DNA of 7,585 nt from Dehalococcoidia bacterium. Lineage in GTDB: Bacteria; Chloroflexota; Dehalococcoidia; Plut-88900. The stretch is taken from contig JAAXHX010000143.1 of the NCBI GenBank assembly GCA_012270635.1, positions 1 to 7,585 of the forward strand. Direction: 5' to 3'. Of this stretch, positions 1 to 5,578 are shown one piece after another; position 1 is the first letter of the stretch; the number at the start of each line of letters is the position of its first letter. The translations under genes were made by a program, and so were the position numbers. The notes under the pieces were generated by a model. That model was not told the DNA's origin. It saw only the letters and a list, made by a program, of their open reading frames with translations, and ran no database searches.

Positions 1-11
1 TTCCGGCTCGG

Positions 12-53
12 GGGGCGGAATGACGATAAGAAGAGGGGAGGGGCGGAATGACG
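12..53. repeat. Two copies of a 14-bp direct repeat at the left edge
   Basis: GGGGCGGAATGACG occurs at 12-25 and again at 40-53, 28 bp apart, downstream of the last GrdE-like gene. Read on the minus strand it is CGTCATTCCGCCCC; CGTCATTCC is a start often seen in dispersed intergenic repeats of many bacteria. I see no hairpin or T-run acting as terminator in the 68 bases available here. Confidence 0.55.
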
Positions 54-68
54 GGGGTGTGGGAGGGG

Positions 69-1364
69 TCAATAGGAGACGCTGGAGAGGTGGTTGGCGC
101 CGGTGACGTTGGTGGAGCCGAGGAGGTAGCGGAGGGAGAGGGACATCGGGCCTCTGGCGTCGGTCTCCGGGGCGCCGAGTGCCGCGCCGCCCAGGACTCT
201 TTCGATGCGGGGCAGCTCGATCTCCTCCTCGTAGTTTCCGGCGCAGACCACAGCGTCGGCCTCCGGGGGGAAGTAGGTGATCCCGGTGTCGCCGGGGTGC
301 TTGGACATCTCCGAGTTCACGACCGTCGTCATGATGCCCGCCTTCTCCGCCTTGGCGGCGAGCATCATGGTGTCGACGCCCGGGTTGCCGGAACCCGACC
401 ACGTGAGAATGAGACCCTCGGCGCCGAGCATGCGCAGAAGCTTCAAAGAGAAGTCGGTGGTGCGGTCCTTGTCCTCCTGGCTCAGGACCTGGGCCCGCTG
501 CAGGAGGACGCCGGCAAAGTCGATCTCCTGGTTGTGCAATGGGTAGAGTATTTTCACAACAGGGTGGTTTTGAAAATAGTAAGTGGTCTCTCTGCCGCAG
601 GCCGGGGGGTTGTAGGGGTTGAACACCGCTCCATCGAACAGCTCGTTGGGGTGAAGGAGGGTCGGTTGCCAGCCGAGCATTTCACCGTAGACCCGATGAA
701 GGACGATCTGGCAGGCAAAGACAACCTTGGGCAGGTGAGCGCCCGTTCTACTGAGCTCGTAGATATCGATCTTGTCGGCGCTCGTGCCACTGGCGTTCTT
801 GGACAGGTATTCGGCCACCCTGAACCCCGCCATCCGAGCAGCGTGGTTGTAGTCCTGCACGTGTCCCGCCCCAAAGGCATGGCTGTTAAGGGCTGCCGAG
901 TCCCGGGTGTCGGTCTGCTCCAGGAGGCGCGGCTTCAGGTGCAGAACTAGGACGTGATTGTCCCGAAAGAGGTTGTACCGGGATGCGGGGCCGGTCATGT
1001 CCATTATGGAATCGCGCCAGTAGAGGGGCTCATCGGTCATGGGCTCGCTGCAGATTGCGATCACGGGATTCGTCAGCCGGTCCGTACGCCCGGAGCCCAC
1101 GCCGACCGGCGGTCCAAGCAAACCCGGGAATGCCAACCCCGGCCCCGAGGGTTTGTGCCGGGGCTCCACCACGTCCAGAACGTTGATTATCCGGGTATCG
1201 TCACCCGGACGCACCAGGTGGAGGTCCACGTCCCGGAAATGCCCGTCCTCCGAGACGAGATCAACGATTGCCTGCCGGTCGACATGCAGAGTGTGGCCCG
1301 AGAGACGGGTCTCGGGGGAGAACCGCACATCGTCTACTTCGAAGGTCTGGACTTCCAGCTTCAA
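69..1364 (-). CDS. GrdE-like protein, third gene of a tandem trio (glycine/betaine reductase component B alpha/beta family), no Asn-Cys processing site
   Basis: The 431-residue product aligns almost without gaps over its first 140 residues with the protein encoded at 2729-4012; a hand count gives 54 identities in the first 100 positions. Family landmarks are VVEPRHKPSG (65-74), FPGLLGPP (79-86), YWRDSIMDM (115-123), GWQPTLLHPNE (231-241), TTYYFQN (260-266) and PEADAVVCAGNYEE (367-380). In classical GrdE this family is a proprotein cut at Asn-Cys to give a carbonyl-bearing subunit that binds the amine substrate. Here the equivalent stretch (DGAVFNPYNPPACGRETTY, 244-262) has Tyr-Asn where Asn-Cys is expected; Cys256 lies four residues later. 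The YTPFS motif of its sisters is also lost (YNLFRDN, 130-136), making this the most divergent copy. The TTG start at 1364 is chosen because MKLEV then matches MRLEL of the sister gene; the open frame extends further upstream but without homology. No Shine-Dalgarno sequence is visible. Family membership is secure; the enzymatic role is unknown. Confidence 0.85.
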   Translation of the reverse strand: MKLEVQTFEVDDVRFSPETRLSGHTLHVDRQAIVDLVSEDGHFRDVDLHLVRPGDDTRIINVLDVVEPRHKPSGPGLAFPGLLGPPVGVGSGRTDRLTNPVIAICSEPMTDEPLYWRDSIMDMTGPASRYNLFRDNHVLVLHLKPRLLEQTDTRDSAALNSHAFGAGHVQDYNHAARMAGFRVAEYLSKNASGTSADKIDIYELSRTGAHLPKVVFACQIVLHRVYGEMLGWQPTLLHPNELFDGAVFNPYNPPACGRETTYYFQNHPVVKILYPLHNQEIDFAGVLLQRAQVLSQEDKDRTTDFSLKLLRMLGAEGLILTWSGSGNPGVDTMMLAAKAEKAGIMTTVVNSEMSKHPGDTGITYFPPEADAVVCAGNYEEEIELPRIERVLGGAALGAPETDARGPMSLSLRYLLGSTNVTGANHLSSVSY

Positions 1365-1411
1365 GGGGCCGACCGCCAATAAAAGGGCCTGATGAGCGAG
1401 TTGGTAAGCAT
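1361..1411 (-). other. Possible 16-codon linker ORF between two GrdE-like genes
   Basis: An ATG lies three bases after the TAG stop of the gene at 1415-2716 and opens a 16-residue frame (MLTNSLIRPFYWRSAP). Its TGA stop overlaps the proposed TTG start of the next gene as TTGA. This arrangement could carry ribosomes across the 50-bp gap and couple translation of the third gene, which has a weak start codon and no visible ribosome binding site. The peptide resembles nothing I recognise, and a 16-codon frame in GC-rich DNA can easily arise by chance. Confidence 0.25.
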
Positions 1412-1414
1412 AGC

Positions 1415-2716
1415 CTAGAAACCGACACCCGCCAGGCGATTGTACCCCGCGGGGTTCACGGACCCGTAGATGAACCGGAGGGGAAGGGACAGGGGACCCG
1501 AGGCGTCGATGGGGCGTACGGCCAGGCGGGCGCCGCCCAGCACTTTGTCCGGGGGCTGCATGTCGACGTTCATCTCGTAGTTGCCGGTGCTGACTATGGC
1601 GTCGGCCTCCTCCACGTAGTGTACGAAACCGGGGTCGTCGGGGGTGAGGGCCATCTCGGGGCTGAGGACGGCGGTGAGGATCCCGGCGCGTTCGAATTTC
1701 CGGCACATCATCATCACGTCCACGCCCGACTGCCCGTCCCCGATCCAGGTCAGCACTGCGCCGTCGGCGTGGGCCATCCGCAGCAGCTTGGCAGCGTAGC
1801 CACCGATACGGTCCTTCTCCTCGACGCTCAGGGGGCCGTAGAACCAGAGGAGCGCCCCGGCGAAGTTGAGGTCCGTTCCGTGGCGGGCATACAGCTGCCG
1901 GACTACCGGGCTGTTCTGGTAGAAGTAGGTGCAGTCCCGGGAGCCGGCCGGGCCCATGAAACTGCTGAAAACCGCCCCGTCAAGAATCTCGTTGGGGTGG
2001 ACGAAGGTGGGCTGCCAGCCCATCCTCTCAGCGTAGAGCCAACGGTCGCGGTGAAGCTGGCAGACATAGAAGACGCGGGGGAGGGCATCGCTCACAGGCC
2101 CGAGCTCCAGGGTCTCAACCGACGCGGGTGCGGAGGCCCTAGCGGCGGAGGCCAGGTGGTCGGCAATTTTGAATCCCCCCCGGCGGGCTGCGAAGTTGTA
2201 GGCCCGGGCATAGTCGGAGCCGTCGATGACGTCGAGTCTCTCCTGCCGGCCAAGCTCCTCCGCGTCGAACCGCGTCTTCCCCACGATGCGGACGACGAGA
2301 TTGAGAGTCCTGGAGAAGGGGGTGAACTGCGCGCCCTCGCCCCACATGTCTATGACGCTGTCCCGCCAGTGCACGGCCTCGCCGGGGGCCGGCTCTCCAA
2401 CGGTGATGACGGCCATGCCGTCGAGGACGTGGTCCAAGCCTTCGCCCGTCGTGACGGGTGGGCCGATCATGCCAGGGAACACCGTACCGGCGCCCGACGC
2501 CTTGTGCCGGGGCTCCACCGCATCCAGCACGTTGATTATTCGGGTCCTGTCTCCCGGCCTGGCAACGTCAACCTCCACGTCCACGAAGGGGCCCGAGCCG
2601 GTGACTATCTCCCGAATCTCGTCCCGGGACACGTGGAGGACGCCATCGGAGAAGCAGGTCGAGTCGGAGAGGCGGATATCGCGGACGGGGTGGTGGGCAA
2701 GCTCCAGGCGAGTCAT
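1415..2716 (-). CDS. GrdE-like protein, second gene of the trio (glycine/betaine reductase component B alpha/beta family), no Asn-Cys processing site
   Basis: The 433-residue protein starts at an ATG with MTRLELA, matching the sister starts. It carries AVEPRHKASG (66-75), FPGMIGPP (80-87), HWRDSVIDMWG (116-126), FTPFSRTLNLVV (131-142), GWQPTFVHPNE (233-243), CTYFYQN (262-268), EEKDR (299-303) and EEADAIVSTGNYE (369-381). These are the conserved blocks of the GrdE family, whose members bind amino acid or betaine substrates in selenium-dependent reductases. The processing region (DGAVFSSFMGPAGSRDCTY, 246-264) has Phe-Met where Asn-Cys would be cut, so self-cleavage and formation of the catalytic carbonyl are not expected. 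Cys262 lies nearby but is not shared with the other copies. The start is 12 bp after the upstream stop, with no Shine-Dalgarno sequence, suggesting cotranscription and translational reinitiation. The length is close to that of a full GrdE proprotein and the C-terminus ends at the family's usual point. The substrate is unknown. Confidence 0.87.
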   Translation of the reverse strand: MTRLELAHHPVRDIRLSDSTCFSDGVLHVSRDEIREIVTGSGPFVDVEVDVARPGDRTRIINVLDAVEPRHKASGAGTVFPGMIGPPVTTGEGLDHVLDGMAVITVGEPAPGEAVHWRDSVIDMWGEGAQFTPFSRTLNLVVRIVGKTRFDAEELGRQERLDVIDGSDYARAYNFAARRGGFKIADHLASAARASAPASVETLELGPVSDALPRVFYVCQLHRDRWLYAERMGWQPTFVHPNEILDGAVFSSFMGPAGSRDCTYFYQNSPVVRQLYARHGTDLNFAGALLWFYGPLSVEEKDRIGGYAAKLLRMAHADGAVLTWIGDGQSGVDVMMMCRKFERAGILTAVLSPEMALTPDDPGFVHYVEEADAIVSTGNYEMNVDMQPPDKVLGGARLAVRPIDASGPLSLPLRFIYGSVNPAGYNRLAGVGF

Positions 2717-2728
2717 GGACCGGGGCGG

Positions 2729-4012
2729 TTAGTACTGGACTCCGGTCAGCTTCCAGTCCCCCAGCGGGCTGGAAGCGCCGTACAGGTGCCTGATGGTCAA
2801 GGGAAGCTCGCCGTGAGCATCCAGGTCGGTCAGGTGAACGGTCGTGCCCCCGATGACTTTCGGGGTGGGGGGTAGGGTTACGGTGTCTTCGTAGTTGCCC
2901 ACACTGACCACCGCGTCGGCCTCGGGGACGAAGTGGACGAAGCCGGGGTCCGACGAGCCGGCGGCCATCTCCGGGTACATCAAGGTCGTGCGTATGCCCA
3001 GCTGTTCGCACTTCCGACACAGGAGCATGGGGTCGATGCCCGGGTGCCCGCCCCCGATGAAGGAGATGACCGCGCCGTCGGCCTCCATGAGATGCAGCAG
3101 CTTGGCCCCGAAGCTGGTGATGCGCTCCTTCTCCTCCATGCGTTCGCTGCCGATGGGATACAGCATCACACCGCCGAAATCGATCTCCTTGCCGTGCCGG
3201 GCGTACATGTCGGAGATGACCCTGTGGTTCTGGTAGAAATAGGTGGCCTCCCGGATGCTGGCCGGGCCGTTGAAGGTGCGGTAGATGACGCCTTCACCGT
3301 ATTCGTTGGGGTGCAGGAGCGTGGGCTGCCAGCCCATGATCTCGCCGTAGAGGTACTGGGTAGCTTCCTGGCTGGCGTAGAAGACCTTGGGCAGGCCCGG
3401 GTCGACGGGGCCGAGCTCAAGCACGTCCACCGAGTCGGGCTGCATGTCGGCGGTGAGGCTGGCGAGCCAGCTGGCCACCCTGAACCCCGCCTTGCGCACG
3501 GCCTTGTTGTACCTTCCCGCATGCCCCGACCCCATTATCGTGTTGTCCTGCTTCGTTTCGGGCCCCTCGACGGGGCGAGCCTTCAACTCGAGGACGAGGT
3601 TGGCTGTGCGGGAGAAGGGGGTGTACTCGGCGCCGGGTCCGAACATGTCGATTATCGCTTCACGCCAGTAGACCGGCTCGCCCGGCACGGCCTCACCGGC
3701 AGTGACTACCGTGGCCCCGTTCAGGCGATGGGTTCGGCCCTCTCCCACGGGAAGAGGAGGGCCCAGGACACCGGGGAAGACCTGCCCCGACCCCGACACC
3801 TTGTGTCTCGGTTCCACCACGTCCAGGGCGTGCAGCACGCGCACCTCGTCTCCCTGGTGGATAGCGTGGACCTCAACGTCCTCAAAGAGGCCGTCGGAGA
3901 GGACCAGGTCCTTGACGGCGGCGGCATCGACCCGGAGCTCGCCGCCGGAGAGGCGGGTCTCGCCAGCGAGGGTGATGCGGTCTACGTTGAAGGACGCCAG
4001 TTCAAGTCGCAT
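2729..4012 (-). CDS. GrdE-like protein, first gene of the trio (glycine/betaine reductase component B alpha/beta family), no Asn-Cys processing site
   Basis: This 427-residue protein is the copy closest to classical GrdE as I remember that sequence. Shared blocks are VVEPRHKVSG (65-74), FPGVLGPP (79-86), EGRTHRL (91-97), YWREAIIDMFGPGAEYTPFS (115-134), NLVLEL (138-143), LPKVFY (207-212), MGWQPTLLHPNE (226-237), MYARHGKEIDFGGV (269-282) and GVQY at the end. In glycine reductase, GrdE works with the selenoprotein GrdB and with protein A to make acetyl phosphate from glycine. Here the processing stretch (EGVIYRTFNGPASIREATY, 240-258) puts Phe247-Asn248 at the Asn-Cys position, so the carbonyl group is probably absent. 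Cys332 and Cys335 form a CxxC pair that the sister genes lack. The ATG at 4012 gives MRLEL, the family's usual start. The open frame continues upstream to a GTG at 4072, but those 20 residues are proline-rich, without family resemblance, and would cover the likely promoter. It is probably the first gene of a three-gene operon. Confidence 0.88.
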   Translation of the reverse strand: MRLELASFNVDRITLAGETRLSGGELRVDAAAVKDLVLSDGLFEDVEVHAIHQGDEVRVLHALDVVEPRHKVSGSGQVFPGVLGPPLPVGEGRTHRLNGATVVTAGEAVPGEPVYWREAIIDMFGPGAEYTPFSRTANLVLELKARPVEGPETKQDNTIMGSGHAGRYNKAVRKAGFRVASWLASLTADMQPDSVDVLELGPVDPGLPKVFYASQEATQYLYGEIMGWQPTLLHPNEYGEGVIYRTFNGPASIREATYFYQNHRVISDMYARHGKEIDFGGVMLYPIGSERMEEKERITSFGAKLLHLMEADGAVISFIGGGHPGIDPMLLCRKCEQLGIRTTLMYPEMAAGSSDPGFVHFVPEADAVVSVGNYEDTVTLPPTPKVIGGTTVHLTDLDAHGELPLTIRHLYGASSPLGDWKLTGVQY

Positions 4013-4062
4013 GTTGTCCGAGCCTCGGGGATGGGGCGGGGTTGTCAGTCGGGAACGGGGTA

Positions 4063-4092
4063 ATGGAAGCACCCATCCGCCCGGATTGTCAA
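4063..4092 (-). promoter_or_regulatory. Promoter for the GrdE-like operon
   Basis: On the minus strand a perfect TTGACA (4087-4092) is followed after 18 bp by TTCCAT (4063-4068), directly preceded by TGC, an extended -10 element. Transcription would begin near 4056, giving a leader of about 44 nt before the ATG at 4012. The -10 hexamer is a weak match; the -35 is perfect. This is a prediction from consensus only. Confidence 0.5.
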
Positions 4093-4118
4093 GACGAGGC
4101 CCAAAGACGCCCTCCCGG

Positions 4119-4127
4119 TGTTACAGT
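4119..4127 (+). promoter_or_regulatory. Extended -10 element of the transporter gene
   Basis: The sequence TGTTACAGT fits an extended -10 (TGn followed by TACAGT). No convincing -35 box lies at the usual distance. Transcription would start near 4134, only about 3 nt before the ATG at 4137, which has no Shine-Dalgarno sequence, so the mRNA may be leaderless or nearly so. Confidence 0.4.
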
Positions 4128-4136
4128 TGTCGGATT

Positions 4137-5456
4137 ATGAGCAGAAGGTCCAGGGTCTACGGCCTGGCGCCGAAGCGGGCGCTGCTGGTTACCGCCATTG
4201 TCGGGGCGGTGATCATGGGAGACTCGATGATATATGCGGTGCTGCCCTCCAACGTGTCGGCGTTCGGAGTGTCGGCGGGATTGGTCGGGGTCCTGCTGAG
4301 CGCGAACCGGTTCGTGAGGCTGGTGTGCAACCCGCTGGCCGACTGGCTCTTCAGGCGCTGCGGGGTAGAGAAGCCGCTGGCGGTGGCCGTTGTGCTCTCC
4401 ATCGGCACGACGCTGGCCTACGGCCTGGGGTCCGGATTCGCGATTCTGCTGACATCGCGGCTGCTGTGGGGGCTCTGCTACTCGATCCTGAGGCTCGCGG
4501 GGTACGTGTCGGTGCTGGAGGATGGCCGAGAAGGAGACAGGGCTCGCTTGATGGGGCTATTCAGCGGCGGTCAGAGGGGAGGCAGCATCGTCGGGGTCCT
4601 GCTTGGCGGTCTCCTATTCGACCTGACGGGGCAGGCCGTGAGCTTCTCGATAGTGGCGGGGCTGGGGCTGATCGCGCTTCCTCTGATAATTGTCCTCGTC
4701 AAGGGACCCCCGATCCCCCAGTCCACCCCGATGGACCGGCCTGCTCGCACGCCGGCCCCGGTTGACGCCGGCAACAGGCGCAGGGATGTTGTCTGGGGGT
4801 TGCTGCTGGGCAGGAACCCGGGGGAAGGGGATGGAAAAACGACGCCATTGCTGGCGCTCTTCCTGAACTCCTTCGTATTCTACTTCGCCCTGGGAGGCGT
4901 TGTGATCTCGACTCTCGGGTTCTTCCTGAGGGACGTGCTGGGAGAGGAAGGCACGACGCTCGGGGGATGGGCAATAGGCTTGGCAACGTTGAACGGGGCC
5001 CTGTTGGCCACCAACTGGATTGCCGCCCTCGGGGCGCCGCTGCTGGGCCATGTCGGGGACCGGGTTGGCAGGGAGCGGGTGGTGCTTGCCGCGGGCCCGC
5101 TCAGCATCTCCATGCTGATGCTGCTGGCCTTTCCCGGAACCCTGGCCCTGACCCTGCTGTGGCTTCCGGTGGGGTTCATAAGCGCGGCAGCGGCCGGGGC
5201 TTCGTCCGATGCGCTGGCCGGCGACCTGGCGGGCAGGAGTCGAAGATCGACGGTGATGAGCAGGTACGCCACGTGGCAGGACCTGGGGTCGGCGCTGGGG
5301 CCGCTGATCGGCTACCTGGCGCTGGGGGCAACGTCCCTGACCTGGGTGTATGCAGTCAACGGGTTCCTGATGGGGCTATCCCTGCTGGTGTTCGCCGTCG
5401 CATTCCGGGGACGGATATTCACCCTGGGAATCTCTACGGCTCGACGTTCGAGTTGA
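4137..5456 (+). CDS. Major facilitator superfamily (MFS) transporter, 12 predicted helices
   Basis: This 439-residue integral membrane protein probably moves a small solute across the cytoplasmic membrane by proton coupling or exchange; the substrate cannot be read from the sequence. A basic N-terminus (SRRSR, KR) precedes helix 1 (about 15-36, with the MGDSMIYAVLP motif common in MFS helix 1). Further helices lie near 46-64, 80-97, 100-120, 147-165 and 168-188. A hydrophilic proline-rich loop (189-236) separates the halves, and six more helices follow near 237-263, 277-303, 313-332, 335-356, 380-400 and 402-422. Motif A-like loops occur twice: NPLADWLFRRCG (65-76) and LLGHVGDRVGRERV (302-315). 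The segment GRSRRSTVMSRYATWQDLGS (366-385) resembles the loop before helix 11 in drug or metabolite exporters. The ATG at 4137 is chosen because it gives a normal basic N-terminus; the frame stays open for 145 codons upstream, but only as a shadow of the opposite-strand gene. It is divergent from the GrdE-like operon, which may hint at a shared substrate. Confidence 0.88.
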   Translation: MSRRSRVYGLAPKRALLVTAIVGAVIMGDSMIYAVLPSNVSAFGVSAGLVGVLLSANRFVRLVCNPLADWLFRRCGVEKPLAVAVVLSIGTTLAYGLGSGFAILLTSRLLWGLCYSILRLAGYVSVLEDGREGDRARLMGLFSGGQRGGSIVGVLLGGLLFDLTGQAVSFSIVAGLGLIALPLIIVLVKGPPIPQSTPMDRPARTPAPVDAGNRRRDVVWGLLLGRNPGEGDGKTTPLLALFLNSFVFYFALGGVVISTLGFFLRDVLGEEGTTLGGWAIGLATLNGALLATNWIAALGAPLLGHVGDRVGRERVVLAAGPLSISMLMLLAFPGTLALTLLWLPVGFISAAAAGASSDALAGDLAGRSRRSTVMSRYATWQDLGSALGPLIGYLALGATSLTWVYAVNGFLMGLSLLVFAVAFRGRIFTLGISTARRSS

Positions 5457-5481
5457 CGCCCCAGGGGGCGTGTGATAGCCT
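5453..5481 (+). promoter_or_regulatory. Promoter upstream of dxs, overlapping the transporter stop codon
   Basis: TTGACG (5453-5458) and TAGCCT (5476-5481) are separated by exactly 17 bp, and TGA just before the second hexamer gives an extended -10 with the TAnnnT pattern typical of GC-rich bacteria. The -35 box overlaps the TGA stop of the transporter (5454-5456). Transcription would begin near 5488, leaving a leader of about 90 nt before dxs. This is the strongest promoter-like match in the window, though unverified. Confidence 0.6.
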
Positions 5482-5510
5482 ACTACATCGGCTGTCGATA
5501 TAGTTGTTCC

Positions 5511-5556
5511 GCCCGCCGGTGCGGTATTTATCCAGCCGAGACTGACAGCGGCGGGC
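5511..5556 (+). promoter_or_regulatory. Inverted repeat in the dxs leader (hairpin; possible regulatory structure or weak terminator)
   Basis: GCCCGCCG at 5511-5518 is perfectly complementary to CGGCGGGC at 5549-5556, giving an all-GC 8-bp stem around a 30-nt loop. It is followed by AATTTATC rather than a run of T, so a strong intrinsic terminator is unlikely. An alternative small stem (CCGC with GCGG, about 5509-5524) would compete with it. Lying between the predicted promoter and the dxs start, it would sit in the 5' leader. It matches no riboswitch class I know. Confidence 0.35.
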
Positions 5557-5578
5557 AATTTATCAGCGAGAAGAACCC

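Noticed and set aside
69..71. TGA read as selenocysteine at the end of the third gene
   Set aside because: The sister proteins end at the same alignment position with different stop codons (TAG and TAA), so this TGA is a true stop; no downstream hairpin of SECIS type is visible.
1365..1706. N-terminal extension of the third GrdE-like gene
   Set aside because: It runs into the upstream gene in another frame, and homology with the sister proteins begins exactly at the TTG at 1364.
1268..2875. Long plus-strand open frame opposite the GrdE-like genes
   Set aside because: It is antisense to two well-supported family members, spans their junction and has no recognisable protein character; long antisense frames are common in GC-rich coding DNA.
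4063..4092. Plus-strand TTGTCA (4086-4091) as the -35 box of the transporter promoter
   Set aside because: It is about 30 bp from the transporter -10, far too distant; it is instead the complement of the better minus-strand TTGACA.
3702..4136. N-terminal extension of the transporter frame
   Set aside because: These 145 codons overlap the first GrdE-like gene in antisense and encode Ser/Arg/Thr-rich sequence with no membrane character; the ATG at 4137 gives a normal MFS start.
5488..5578. TPP riboswitch in the dxs leader
   Set aside because: Dxs uses thiamine diphosphate, so this was considered, but the conserved CTGAGA core and the other thi-box segments are missing.
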